From positions 1 through 64,000 of the forward strand of contig JAHJHL010000159.1 in NCBI GenBank assembly GCA_018823905.1: a stretch of DNA of 64,000 nucleotides. Reading direction: 5' to 3'. Positions 1-10,722 of the stretch are shown in pieces (the first letter of the stretch is position 1; every line of letters starts with the position of its first letter). The position numbers and the translations under genes were made by a program. The stretch is from Alphaproteobacteria bacterium. Its GTDB lineage: Bacteria; Pseudomonadota; Alphaproteobacteria; Sphingomonadales; Sphingomonadaceae. The notes below the pieces were generated by a model. It worked only from the letters and a program-made list of their open reading frames with translations, did not search any database and had not been told where the DNA came from.

Positions 1-940
1 GATGATGAACAAGAATTTGGAGGATGGCGAAGCGATCGGTTCGAAATGGCTGTCGAAAGCGATCGAGACCGCGCAGAAAAAGGTCGAAGCGCGCAACTAC
101 GACATCCGCAAACAGGTCGTCGAATATGACAACGTCATGAATGACCAGCGCAAGGTGATCTACGAACAGCGCGGCGACATCATCGACAGCGAAACCGTCG
201 ACGATGTGATGACCGCGATGCGCGCCGAGACCGTGAATGCGATCGTTGCCGATGCGTGCCCGCCGGGCAGCTATCCTGAACAATGGAATATCGAGCAGAT
301 GAAGGAGCGGGTGGCCAATATCCTCGACCTGAATCCGCCGATCGATGACTGGATGCAGGAAGACGCGGTCGATCCCGAAATTTTCGAGGAACGCATTCAG
401 GCGATGGCCGATGCGGTCGCCGCCGAAAAGGCCGGGCTGGTCGATCCGGACACCTGGAAGGGTATCGAAAAATCGGTGCTTCTCCAGACGCTCGACCATC
501 AATGGAAGGAGCATCTGGCGACGCTCGACGCGCTGCGCCAGGTCGTGTTCCTGCGCGCCTATGCCCAGAAACAGCCGATCAACGAATATAAGCAGGAAGC
601 CTTTGCGCTGTTCGAACGCATGTTGTCGAACATCCGTGAGGATGTGACGCGCACCGTGGCGCGCATCGACCTGCGCTTTGACGAGCCCGAAGCGATGCCG
701 CTGCCCGACCTGCCCGATTTCCTGACCACCCACATCGACCCGTTCACCGGCGAGGACAACAGCGCCGATATCGACAGCGGCGGTTTGGGCGTAATCGCGA
801 ACACGCTGCCGCCGATGCAGATCCCGCGTCCCGATATGCCGGAGGGTGAAAATCCCTATGCGTCGCTAGAAATCAGCCGCAACGCGCCGTGCCCTTGCGG
901 ATCGGGGCGCAAGTATAAGCATTGTCACGGCCAGATCTGA
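1..940 (+). CDS. secA: Protein translocase subunit SecA, C-terminal part (5' end outside window)
   Basis: SecA is the ATPase motor that pushes unfolded preproteins through the SecYEG channel at the inner membrane. Only the last 312 or so codons are visible; the nucleotide-binding and preprotein cross-linking domains lie upstream of the window. The visible part begins in the helical scaffold and wing region ([19 protein letters not shown] is a SecA hallmark). It ends in the SEC-C zinc-binding motif [14 protein letters not shown] at about residues 296-309, which binds SecB and ribosomes. A TGA at 938-940 closes the gene. The intact reading frame and complete SEC-C tail indicate a functional gene. 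Confidence 0.97.
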   Translation, partial: MMNKNLEDGEAIGSKWLSKAIETAQKKVEARNYDIRKQVVEYDNVMNDQRKVIYEQRGDIIDSETVDDVMTAMRAETVNAIVADACPPGSYPEQWNIEQMKERVANILDLNPPIDDWMQEDAVDPEIFEERIQAMADAVAAEKAGLVDPDTWKGIEKSVLLQTLDHQWKEHLATLDALRQVVFLRAYAQKQPINEYKQEAFALFERMLSNIREDVTRTVARIDLRFDEPEAMPLPDLPDFLTTHIDPFTGEDNSADIDSGGLGVIANTLPPMQIPRPDMPEGENPYASLEISRNAPCPCGSGRKYKHCHGQI

Positions 941-955
941 CGCTGATCTGACGCG

Positions 956-1690
956 ATGACCGGGCTCGCCGCGCTCTTTGGCTTGACCGCGCTGCTTTAT
1001 GCCGCGGTCGGGTTCGGCGGCGGGTCGACCTACACCGCGCTGCTGTTGCTGAGCGGCGTCGCGGTCGGACTCGTTCCTGCGACCAGCCTTGCGTGCAACG
1101 TCATCGTCGTCAGCGGCGGGACGATCCGCTTCGCGCGGTCGGGCGTGATGCCGTGGGCGAAGGCGCTGCCGCTGGTCGCGGTTGCAGCGCCGCTTGCCTT
1201 CCTTGGCGGGCTGACCCCGGTGAAGCAGGGGGTGCTCGTCACGCTGCTCGGCTTGTCGCTGCTGGCCTCGGCGCTCGCGCTGCTGGTCCAGCCGCAGTCG
1301 GCGAGGCCGGTGCAGCTGTCGCCCAAGCTGTTACTGCCGATCGCGGCGGCGCTCGGCTATCTCGCGGGCGTCGTCGGCATCGGCGGCGGTATCTTTCTGG
1401 CGCCGATCCTGCACCTGATCCGCTGGGCCGAAGCCCGGGCGGTCGCCGCGACCGCGAGCCTCTTCATCCTCGTCAACAGCCTGTTCGGGCTGACCGGACA
1501 ATTGATCAAGGGGAAGGGTAGCGAGATGGTCGGCGCCGTCGCCAGCCACTGGCCGCTGCTGGTCGCGGTGCTGATCGGCGGCGCGATCGGGACTCAGCTT
1601 GCGGTGAAGAGCGGACCCGCGGTGCTGATCCGGCGGCTGACTGCCTTGCTCGTCGGTTTCGTCGCACTCCGCCTGTTGTTTGGTTTCTAA
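956..1690 (+). CDS. TauE/SafE family membrane permease
   Basis: This 244-residue, strongly hydrophobic protein looks like a TauE/SafE permease, a family linked to export or uptake of sulfite and small organosulfonates. Several predicted membrane helices cover most of its length. It has the paired glycine-rich motifs of the family: GFGGGSTYTALLL near the N terminus and a second copy, GVVGIGGGIFLAPIL, near the middle, as expected from the internal duplication. It starts 15 bases after the secA stop and has no strong ribosome-binding site, so it may be translated from the secA transcript. The substrate cannot be read from the sequence. Confidence 0.85.
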   Translation: MTGLAALFGLTALLYAAVGFGGGSTYTALLLLSGVAVGLVPATSLACNVIVVSGGTIRFARSGVMPWAKALPLVAVAAPLAFLGGLTPVKQGVLVTLLGLSLLASALALLVQPQSARPVQLSPKLLLPIAAALGYLAGVVGIGGGIFLAPILHLIRWAEARAVAATASLFILVNSLFGLTGQLIKGKGSEMVGAVASHWPLLVAVLIGGAIGTQLAVKSGPAVLIRRLTALLVGFVALRLLFGF

Positions 1691-1837
1691 CGCTTTTTTG
1701 GGCGCTTGCCTTCCCGTGCGGCGGTGCTAGCATCGCGTGTATAAGCTTGGCGGCCACGTAGCTGACGGGCGACGCAGCAGCTGGAACAGGATGCGCCGCG
1801 CGGGCTGAAAACATCGGGCGCGGCATGGGTTGGCACG

Positions 1838-3274
1838 TTGCGTGGAAAGGGCAGGCGCATTTCCTTTTTTGACGAAATGAACAGCCAGGAAGGCGAAACC
1901 CGGTCGCCTTATCGAGACTATTGCGGGTGGTTCGAGGCCGAGGATGTGGCGCGCATCCAGCACAAGGCGGTGCAGGCCGAGGCGCTGTTCCGCACCACCG
2001 GGATTACCTTCAACGTCTATGGCGCGGTCGATGGCGATGAGCGGCTGATCCCCTTCGACGTCGTGCCGCGGATCATCTCGGCCAGCGAATGGCGCCGCCT
2101 GTCGCGCGGCATCGAACAGCGCGTGCGCGCGCTGAACGCGTTTCTCTACGACATCTATCACCGGCAGGAGATTTTGCGCGCCGGCCGGGTGCCGACCGAT
2201 CTGATCGCTGGCAATGCGGCGTTCCTGCCGATGATGATGGGGCTCGACCCGCCAGGCGGCATCTATACCCACATCAGCGGCACCGACATTGTCCGCACCG
2301 GCGCCAATGAATTTTATGTGCTCGAGGACAATGCGCGCACCCCGTCGGGGGTGTCGTACATGCTCGAAAACCGCGAAACGATGCTCCAGATGTTTCCCGA
2401 GCTGTTCGCGAAAGTGCCGGTGCGCGAGGTCAGCGATTATCCGATCAACCTGCTCAAATCGCTCGCCGCCTGTGCGCCGCCCGCATGCGGTGGGACACCG
2501 ACGGTCGCGGTGCTGACCCCGGGCATCCACAACAGCGCCTATTATGAGCATAGCTATCTGGCCGACCATATGGGCGCCGAACTGGTCGAGGGGCATGACC
2601 TGCGCGTCGTTGACGGGCGCGTCGCGATGCGTACCACGCAGGGGTATAAGGCGATCGACGTCATCTATCGCCGCGTCGATGATGATTTCCTCGATCCGCT
2701 GAACTTCCGACCCGATTCGATGCTGGGCGTGCCCGGCATCTGGGACGTCTATCGCGCTGGGGGCATCACCATCGCCAATGCGCCGGGGACCGGCATCGCC
2801 GATGATAAGGCATTGTACAGCTACATGCCCGACATCATCGAATTTTATACCGGGGAAAAGGCGCTGCTGCCGAACGTGCCCACCTGGCGCTGTTCCGAGC
2901 CCGAGCATCTCCGCGAAGTGCTCGACCGCTTGCCCGAACTGGTGGTCAAAGAAGTGCATGGATCGGGCGGCTACGGAATGCTCGTCGGCCCCGCCGCGAG
3001 CAAGAAGGAACTCGCGGCCTTCCGGGCCAAGCTGGAAGCCAACCCGAGCAACTATATCGCGCAGCCGACGCTGTCGCTCTCGACGGTGCCGATCTTTACG
3101 AAGAAGGGGCTGGCGCCGCGTCACGTCGATCTGCGGCCGTTCGTGCTGATGTCGCCGCAGGGGATCACGATCACGCCGGGCGGGCTGACGCGGGTTGCGA
3201 TGACACGGGGGTCGCTGGTGGTCAATTCGAGCCAGGGTGGTGGCACCAAAGATACGTGGGTATTGGAAGACTGA
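1838..3274 (+). CDS. Circularly permuted ATP-grasp protein of the Anbu cassette
   Basis: The 478-residue product matches the circularly permuted type 2 ATP-grasp family (DUF404/DUF407 type). Members are predicted to form amide bonds between a carboxylate and an amine using ATP. Typical segments are GITFNVYG, FYVLEDNARTPSGVSY, VDVIYRRVDDDFLDPL-like sequence and KEVHGSGGYGMLVG. The frame opens with TTG at 1838; an ATG at 1877 (465 residues) is an equally plausible start. The stop overlaps the next start (TGATG at 3272-3276), so the four genes 1838-5795 form a coupled operon. The acceptor substrate is unknown; peptide or small-molecule ligation is inference from the family. Confidence 0.88.
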   Translation: MRGKGRRISFFDEMNSQEGETRSPYRDYCGWFEAEDVARIQHKAVQAEALFRTTGITFNVYGAVDGDERLIPFDVVPRIISASEWRRLSRGIEQRVRALNAFLYDIYHRQEILRAGRVPTDLIAGNAAFLPMMMGLDPPGGIYTHISGTDIVRTGANEFYVLEDNARTPSGVSYMLENRETMLQMFPELFAKVPVREVSDYPINLLKSLAACAPPACGGTPTVAVLTPGIHNSAYYEHSYLADHMGAELVEGHDLRVVDGRVAMRTTQGYKAIDVIYRRVDDDFLDPLNFRPDSMLGVPGIWDVYRAGGITIANAPGTGIADDKALYSYMPDIIEFYTGEKALLPNVPTWRCSEPEHLREVLDRLPELVVKEVHGSGGYGMLVGPAASKKELAAFRAKLEANPSNYIAQPTLSLSTVPIFTKKGLAPRHVDLRPFVLMSPQGITITPGGLTRVAMTRGSLVVNSSQGGGTKDTWVLED

Positions 3275-4215
3275 TGCTGGGCAAGACCGCAGGCAGCCTC
3301 TTCTGGATGGCGCGATACCTTGAGCGCAGCGAGAATAATGCGCGGCTTATCGACGCTGGGTTCCGTATTGCGCTGACGCGATCGAGCACCGCTGCCGCCG
3401 AATGGAAATCGGTGCTGGTCACTGCTGGGGTCAATCAGGCATTTCAGGCGGCGCATGGCGATTATAGTTCGGCGCGGGTGATCGATTTCCTGCTCCGCGA
3501 CCCGGCCAACCCGTCGAGCATATTGTCGGTGATCCGCCAGGCGCGCGACAATGCGCGCACCGCGCGCACCGCGCTGACCCGCGAGACATGGGAGGCGGTC
3601 AACACCAGCTGGATGACGCTAACCGCGCTGCTCAAACGGCAAGTGCGCGAGGATGATCTCCCCGATGTACTGACAACGATCCGCCAGCAGAGCGCGCAGG
3701 TGCGCGGTGCGCTGAATGGCACGATGCTGCGCAACGACGGCTATCATTTTGCGCTGCTCGGCACCTATCTCGAACGCGCCGACAACACCGCGCGCATCCT
3801 CGACGTCAAATATTATCTGCTGTTGCCTTCGGTCGCGCATATCGGCACCTCGATCGATAATGTGCAGTGGGAGACGATCCTGCGCTCGGTGTCGGCGCAC
3901 CGCGCCTACCGCTGGCTGTACGGGGCAGAGATCAGCGCGCTGAAGATCGCCGAATTCCTGATCCTGTATCCGCAGATGCCGCGCAGCCTGGCCTTTTGCA
4001 GCGAGCGGATGGAGAATCATCTCGCCCAGCTGCAACGCCATTATGGCGAGGAGACCGAGGCGTGGCGGCTGGCGCACGCGCTGAGCCACGAAAAACTCAA
4101 CGCGCCGATCCAGTCGATCTTCGACGGCGGGCTCCACCAATATGTGACTGGCTTCCTGCGCGATACTGCCAACCTCGCGCGGCAGGTCGAGCGCGATTAT
4201 CGGTTTGTCGAATGA
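3274..4215 (+). CDS. Alpha-E domain protein of the Anbu cassette
   Basis: The 313-residue protein starts MLGKTAGSLFWMARYLERSE, the signature opening of alpha-E domain proteins. These are all-helical proteins of unresolved biochemical role that nearly always sit beside the circularly permuted ATP-grasp gene. The ATG at 3274 overlaps the preceding TGA, which fixes the start better than the GTG six codons upstream. Its own stop overlaps the following ATG at 4212-4215. A helical partner or scaffold for the ATP-grasp enzyme is the usual inference; no catalytic motif is visible. Confidence 0.88.
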   Translation: MLGKTAGSLFWMARYLERSENNARLIDAGFRIALTRSSTAAAEWKSVLVTAGVNQAFQAAHGDYSSARVIDFLLRDPANPSSILSVIRQARDNARTARTALTRETWEAVNTSWMTLTALLKRQVREDDLPDVLTTIRQQSAQVRGALNGTMLRNDGYHFALLGTYLERADNTARILDVKYYLLLPSVAHIGTSIDNVQWETILRSVSAHRAYRWLYGAEISALKIAEFLILYPQMPRSLAFCSERMENHLAQLQRHYGEETEAWRLAHALSHEKLNAPIQSIFDGGLHQYVTGFLRDTANLARQVERDYRFVE

Positions 4216-5015
4216 AACTTCGTGTCGAACATATCACCCGCTATCAATATGATGCGCCGGTCAAATATGCGCTGCAGCAGCTCAAGCTGACGCCCAAGGA
4301 CCGGCCGGGGCAGCAGCATATTGTCGACTGGGCGATCGACATCGAAGGCGGCACGCAGCAGCTGCATTATACCGATCATCACGGCAATGGCGTCGATCTG
4401 ATTGCGATCGATGGCGGGGTGACCGAGCTGACGATCCGTTGCCATGGCACGGTGGAACTGGAGACATGGGATGGGGTGATCGGGGCGCACCGCGGCGCCA
4501 TGCCGCTGTGGACCTTTCTGCGGCCGACCCCGCTGACGCGCGCGGGGCGGCAAGTGCGCGCGCTGACCGCGCAGCTGGGCCGCGATTACGCCAATGACAT
4601 CGAACGCGCGCACGCGCTGTCGGCATTGATCATCGACCGGCTGGCGTACCGGATCGGCTTTACCGATGCGGAGACGACCGCCGAACAGGCGCTCGGCAGC
4701 GAGGGCGGGGTGTGCCAGGATCACGCCCATATCTTCATCGCCGCGATGCGCCATCTGGGGCACCCCGCGCGCTATGTGTCGGGCTATCTGATGATGAATG
4801 ACCGGACGCAGCAGGACGCGACCCATGCGTGGGCGGAGGCGCATTTCGATCACATTGGGTGGATCGGGTTCGACGTCAGCAACGGCCATTCGCCCGATCA
4901 GCGCTATATCCGGGTTGCCACCGGCCTCGATTACCGCGATGCCGCGCCCGTTCGGGGGATGCGTTATGGTGCGGCGCAGGAAAATCTGGTTGTCCAATTG
5001 CAGGTCCAGCAATAA
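4212..5015 (+). CDS. Transglutaminase-like cysteine protease family protein
   Basis: The 267-residue protein has the bacterial transglutaminase N-terminal beta region (MKLRVEHITRYQYDAPVKYA) followed by a transglutaminase-like core. The expected catalytic triad is visible: Cys168 in GGVCQDHAH, His205 in DATHAWAEA and Asp221 in GFDVSNGH. Enzymes of this fold hydrolyse or form amide bonds. The ATG overlaps the alpha-E stop by four bases, so translation is coupled. Position between the ATP-grasp/alpha-E pair and the Anbu gene suggests a role trimming or processing the product of the ATP-grasp ligase. That is inference from conserved neighbourhood. Confidence 0.9.
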   Translation: MKLRVEHITRYQYDAPVKYALQQLKLTPKDRPGQQHIVDWAIDIEGGTQQLHYTDHHGNGVDLIAIDGGVTELTIRCHGTVELETWDGVIGAHRGAMPLWTFLRPTPLTRAGRQVRALTAQLGRDYANDIERAHALSALIIDRLAYRIGFTDAETTAEQALGSEGGVCQDHAHIFIAAMRHLGHPARYVSGYLMMNDRTQQDATHAWAEAHFDHIGWIGFDVSNGHSPDQRYIRVATGLDYRDAAPVRGMRYGAAQENLVVQLQVQQ

Positions 5016-5063
5016 GCGGACCGAGGGCGGCTGAAACGATCCGGGGCGGGGATACGGGATTCG

Positions 5064-5795
5064 ATGACTTATTGCGTTGGCATGCGTTTGAACAAGGGGC
5101 TGGTGTTCATGTCGGACACCCGTACCAACGCGGGTGTCGACGACATCGCGCAGGTGCGCAAGATGCGCAGCTGGCACGTGCCGGGCGAGCGCGTCATCAC
5201 TTTGATGTCGGCGGGCAATCTGGCGACGACGCAGGCCGTGGTCAGCCTGCTCGACGAACGCACCAAGGCGCCCGAAGACCGCCACCCGTCGATCCTTGAA
5301 GCGCCATCGATTTTCCAGATCGCGACGATCGTCGGCGAAACGCTGCGCCAGATCGTCATGCGGCATAATCCCGAAGGACCGGCGGCCGCCTCGCCGTTTC
5401 GCGCTTCGCTGATCGTCGGCGGGCAGATCAAGGGCGCCGAACCGCGACTGTTCCTGATCTATCCCGAGGGCAATTTTATCGAGGCGGGTGAGGACAATCC
5501 GTTCTTCCAGATCGGCGAGACCAAATATGGCCGCCCGATCATCGTGCGTTCCTATGATCCGGCGATGTCGTTCGAGGATGCGGTCAAGCTGCTGTGCGTG
5601 TCGTTCGATTCGACGATCCGCGCGAACGCGGGGGTCGATTTGCCGATCGACCTCAAGATCCACGAACGCGACGATTATACGACGGTGCGCGAGCGGCGCT
5701 TCGAGCGCGGCGACCGCTATTTCGACAGTGTCGCCAACGGCTGGGCCGAAGCGCTGGGGATCGCGCTGGCCGAGCTTCCCGACTTTCATTTCTGA
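5064..5795 (+). CDS. Anbu-type proteasome-related peptidase
   Basis: This 243-residue protein belongs to the Anbu (ancestral beta subunit) group of proteasome-like N-terminal nucleophile hydrolases. It starts MTYCVGMRLNKGLVFMSDTR, so Thr2 becomes the catalytic Thr1 after Met removal; the following Asp in SDTRTNAGVDD and the Lys in KMRSWHV fit the Thr/Asp/Lys active site. Length fits the family. Anbu proteins lack a known ATPase partner and are repeatedly encoded with the ATP-grasp, alpha-E and transglutaminase genes found directly upstream here (48 bases apart). The physiological substrate is unresolved. Confidence 0.92.
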   Translation: MTYCVGMRLNKGLVFMSDTRTNAGVDDIAQVRKMRSWHVPGERVITLMSAGNLATTQAVVSLLDERTKAPEDRHPSILEAPSIFQIATIVGETLRQIVMRHNPEGPAAASPFRASLIVGGQIKGAEPRLFLIYPEGNFIEAGEDNPFFQIGETKYGRPIIVRSYDPAMSFEDAVKLLCVSFDSTIRANAGVDLPIDLKIHERDDYTTVRERRFERGDRYFDSVANGWAEALGIALAELPDFHF

Positions 5796-5841
5796 TCGCC
5801 TTCGGCCACCGTCATCGGGTGCCGGATCGGGAGGGGTTGCT

Positions 5842-7029
5842 ATGATACGCTGGATTGCCGCTGCGTTTGTTTTGACCGCGACGCCAGCGGCTGCCGATGA
5901 GGCGCGCTTCGACAAGGCGCTGGACGATTTCCGCGCGGTGCATCGCGCCGAAATGCGCAAGGCGAATATCGTGGGCAGCAGCCTCTACGTTGTCCGCAAT
6001 GGGCAGACCGTCGCTGCCGATCATCTGGGCGAGCAGGATGTCGAGGCGAACGTCCCGGTCGATGCCCGGACGATCTATCATTGGGCATCGGTGACCAAGA
6101 CGATGACCGGCATCGCGATCATGCAGCTGCGCGATCGCGGGCTGCTTTCGCTCGATGACCCGGTCGTCAAATATGTGCCGGAGCTGACGGCGGTGCACAA
6201 TCGCTATGGCGATACCGGCGCGATCACGCTGCGCCAGCTGATGAGCCACAGCGCAGGGTTTCGCAGCGGCACCTGGCCGTGGCGCGAGCATGACTGGCAG
6301 CCGTTCGAGCCGGCGGGCTGGTCGCAGCTGGCGGCGATGCTGCCCTACACTGCGGTCGACTTCAAACCGGGCAGCCGGTTCGGCTATTCCAACCCGGGTA
6401 TCGTCTATCTGGGTCAGGTGATCGAGCGGCTGTCGGGCGAGGATTATGAAGTCTATATCGACAAAAATATCCTGAAGCCGCTGGCCATGCACGACAGCTA
6501 TTTCGACCGCACGCCGCCGCACCTGCTGCCGCATCGCTCGCACAGCTATTTTGTCCGCGATGGCAAGTGGGTCGCGGCGCCCTTCGATGTCGATACCGGG
6601 GTGACGGTGTCGAACGGCGGGCTCAACGCGCCGATGCCCGACATGGCCAAATATCTAGCGTTCCTGCTCGGCAATCCGGCGCGTGCCGCCGATTACGATC
6701 TGGTGCTAAAACGCTCGTCGCTGGAGGAAATGTGGGTGCCCCAGATTTCGGCGGGCGAGGATTCCACCCAAGGCCGCATGGCGACGACGACGCAGAGCGG
6801 CCTTTCGTTTTTCGTCGACCGCGCCCGGGGCGTGCGTATCGTCGGGCATAATGGCGACCAGAACGGGTTTCGCGCCTATCTGAGCTTTTGTCCCGACCAG
6901 CGTGTTGGCAGCCTGTTGGCGTTCAATACCGAGACGAAGGGCGTGCAGAACAGCCCGGCCAATCGCGAGACGGCGGAATCGCGGATAGCGCTGGCGACTG
7001 ATCGCTTGTGCGAGGCATTGGCAGAATAG
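5842..7029 (+). CDS. Secreted serine hydrolase, class C beta-lactamase/DD-peptidase fold
   Basis: The 395-residue precursor has an export signal (MIRWIAAAFVLTATPAAADE) and the three motifs of class C beta-lactamase-like serine hydrolases: SVTK with nucleophile Ser83, YSNPG for the Tyr-Asn motif, and a C-terminal HNG. The family includes esterases, D-amino peptidases and beta-lactamases, so the substrate cannot be fixed. The ATG at 5842 follows GGGAGGGG, a strong ribosome-binding site. It sits 46 bases after the Anbu gene and could share its transcript, but it is not part of the conserved Anbu cassette as generally known. Confidence 0.87.
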   Translation: MIRWIAAAFVLTATPAAADEARFDKALDDFRAVHRAEMRKANIVGSSLYVVRNGQTVAADHLGEQDVEANVPVDARTIYHWASVTKTMTGIAIMQLRDRGLLSLDDPVVKYVPELTAVHNRYGDTGAITLRQLMSHSAGFRSGTWPWREHDWQPFEPAGWSQLAAMLPYTAVDFKPGSRFGYSNPGIVYLGQVIERLSGEDYEVYIDKNILKPLAMHDSYFDRTPPHLLPHRSHSYFVRDGKWVAAPFDVDTGVTVSNGGLNAPMPDMAKYLAFLLGNPARAADYDLVLKRSSLEEMWVPQISAGEDSTQGRMATTTQSGLSFFVDRARGVRIVGHNGDQNGFRAYLSFCPDQRVGSLLAFNTETKGVQNSPANRETAESRIALATDRLCEALAE

Positions 7030-7035
7030 CCCATC

Positions 7036-7154
7036 ATCGTCGCCCCCGCGAAGGACGTTTCAGAGTCACGTGCCTCTGAACGCGGCCGCAATCGGCCTTA
7101 CCCTGCCTCGCTGCGTAAACCGACAGCGGCCCCCGCCTTCGCAGGGGCGACGAT
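7036..7154. repeat. Intergenic inverted repeat with CCCGCGAAGG-type arms
   Basis: Two 19-base arms (7036-7054 and 7136-7154) are inverted copies matching at 18 of 19 positions, ending in CCGCGAAGG/CCTTCGC-type sequence. Inner short stems include TCAGAG and CTCTGA around a short loop. It fills the gap between the convergent serine hydrolase and acs genes, where such an element could also act as a bidirectional terminator. A related element with CCCGCGAAGG arms lies at 45366-45513. Confidence 0.75.
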
Positions 7155-7156
7155 TC

Positions 7157-9121
<1,965 letters not shown>

Positions 9122-9219
9122 GTCTGCTTCTCCCGCTTTCGATTTGACTCGGTTGCTGGCTGCGATAACCCGCGAGCCACAAGTTGCAAGGCGCGATGGC
9201 GCCGACAAAGGGGCGGAAT

Positions 9220-10722
9220 ATGGTTCAACTGGGCCAAGCGATAGGTGATCTGCTCGACCGGCTGGGGGTTTCCCGCGCGGCGTGGACCGAAGGGACAATG
9301 CCAGCCGTGACGCCGCTGACCGGCGAACAGCTTGGCATGGTCCAGACCGTCGATGCTGCGGCAATCGACGAGTCGCTCGATCGGGCGAGCGCCGCGTTCC
9401 GCAGCTGGCGTCATGTTCCTGCCCCGCGCCGCGGCGAACTGGTACGGCTGTGGGGCGAAGAATTGCGCGCAGCGAAAGATGATCTGGCCCGGCTGGTGAC
9501 GATCGAGGCGGGCAAGATCCCGTCCGAGAGCGCGGGCGAGGTGCAGGAGATGATCGACATTTGCGACTTCGCGGTCGGGCTGTCGCGCCAGCTTTACGGG
9601 CTGACGATTGCGACCGAGCGCCCGGGGCATCGGATGATGGAGGTCTGGCACCCGCTGGGCGTCGTCGGCGTGATTTCGGCGTTCAACTTTCCGGTCGCGG
9701 TGTGGGCGTGGAATGCGGCGCTGGCGCTGGTGTGCGGCAACAGCGTGGTTTGGAAGCCGTCGGAAAAGACGCCGCTCACCGCATTGGCGGTGCAAGCGGT
9801 GTTCGCGCGCGCGATGGCGCGGTTTGGCGATGCGCCGGAAGGGCTCGCGCAATTGCTGATCGGTGGGCGTGAAGCGGGTGAGACGCTGGTCGACGACAAG
9901 CGCGTCGCGCTCGTCTCCGCAACCGGCTCGACGCGGATGGGACGCAGCGTGGCGCCGCGGCTTGCGTCGCGTTTTGCGGGCGCGATTCTGGAGCTCGGCG
10001 GTAACAATGGTGCGATCGTCGCGCCGTCGGCGGACCTCGATCTGGCGCTGCGCGGCGTGGCGTTCGGCGCGATGGGGACGGCGGGGCAGCGCTGCACGAC
10101 GACGCGGCGGTTGTTCCTGCACGACAGTATCTACGACGGCTTCGTCGCGCGGTTGAAAGCCGCCTATGCCAGCGTGGGCGTCGGCAATCCGCTGGAGGGC
10201 GAGGCGCTGGTCGGGCCGCTGATCGACCGGGTCGCCTACGAGATGATGCAGGAGGCGCTGGCAGCGGCCAAGGCTGTGGGTGGTGTCGTCCATGGCGGCG
10301 AGCGGGTCGGCGAGGGAGCAAGCCATTATGTCCGTCCCGCGCTCGTCGAAATGCCGGGCCAAGTCGGGCCGGTGCTCGAAGAGACCTTTGCGCCAATCCT
10401 TTATGTCATACGCTATTACGATCTCGACGCGGTGATCGAGCTTCACAACGACGTCGCCGCAGGGCTGTCGTCGGCGATCTTCACCACCGACGTGCGCGAA
10501 GCCGAGCGGTTCCTGGCCGCCAGCGACTGCGGGATCGCCAACGTCAACCTGGGGACGAGCGGCGCCGAGATCGGCGGAGCGTTCGGCGGCGAGAAGGAGA
10601 CCGGCGGCGGGCGCGAAAGCGGGTCGGATTCGTGGCGCCAATATATGCGGCGCGCGACCAATACGATCAATTATTCCGATGCACTGCCGCTGGCGCAGGG
10701 TGTGAGTTTCGATATCGGCTAG
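9220..10722 (+). CDS. Aldehyde dehydrogenase, ALDH7-like (piperideine-6-carboxylate dehydrogenase type)
   Basis: The 500-residue protein is an NAD(P)-dependent aldehyde dehydrogenase. Glu258 in LELGGNN and the nucleophile Cys292 in GQRCTTTR are in place. The segment [19 protein letters not shown] and the overall layout resemble the ALDH7 group, which oxidises aminoadipate semialdehyde in lysine breakdown; the substrate is inferred from that resemblance. The ATG at 9220 follows AAAGGGG; an in-frame ATG at 9196 is possible but has a weaker site. No other lysine-catabolism gene is adjacent. Its TAG stop shares the tetranucleotide CTAG (10719-10722) with the stop of the opposite-strand gene. Confidence 0.85.
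   Translation: MVQLGQAIGDLLDRLGVSRAAWTEGTMPAVTPLTGEQLGMVQTVDAAAIDESLDRASAAFRSWRHVPAPRRGELVRLWGEELRAAKDDLARLVTIEAGKIPSESAGEVQEMIDICDFAVGLSRQLYGLTIATERPGHRMMEVWHPLGVVGVISAFNFPVAVWAWNAALALVCGNSVVWKPSEKTPLTALAVQAVFARAMARFGDAPEGLAQLLIGGREAGETLVDDKRVALVSATGSTRMGRSVAPRLASRFAGAILELGGNNGAIVAPSADLDLALRGVAFGAMGTAGQRCTTTRRLFLHDSIYDGFVARLKAAYASVGVGNPLEGEALVGPLIDRVAYEMMQEALAAAKAVGGVVHGGERVGEGASHYVRPALVEMPGQVGPVLEETFAPILYVIRYYDLDAVIELHNDVAAGLSSAIFTTDVREAERFLAASDCGIANVNLGTSGAEIGGAFGGEKETGGGRESGSDSWRQYMRRATNTINYSDALPLAQGVSFDIG

Noticed and set aside
1706-1733. Promoter-like TTGCCT-n16-TAGCAT before the ATP-grasp gene
   Set aside because: Both hexamers are weak matches and GC-rich alphaproteobacterial promoters are poorly predicted by eye; too uncertain to list as a feature.
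1727-3124. Long antisense open frame opposite the ATP-grasp gene (and similar ones at 4197-5960, 9091-11007, 16584-18029, 20611-21675 and 32739-34622)
   Set aside because: All lie opposite clear, conserved genes, have Arg- and His-rich low-complexity products and arise from strong GC bias at third codon positions. None has a family motif or ribosome-binding site.
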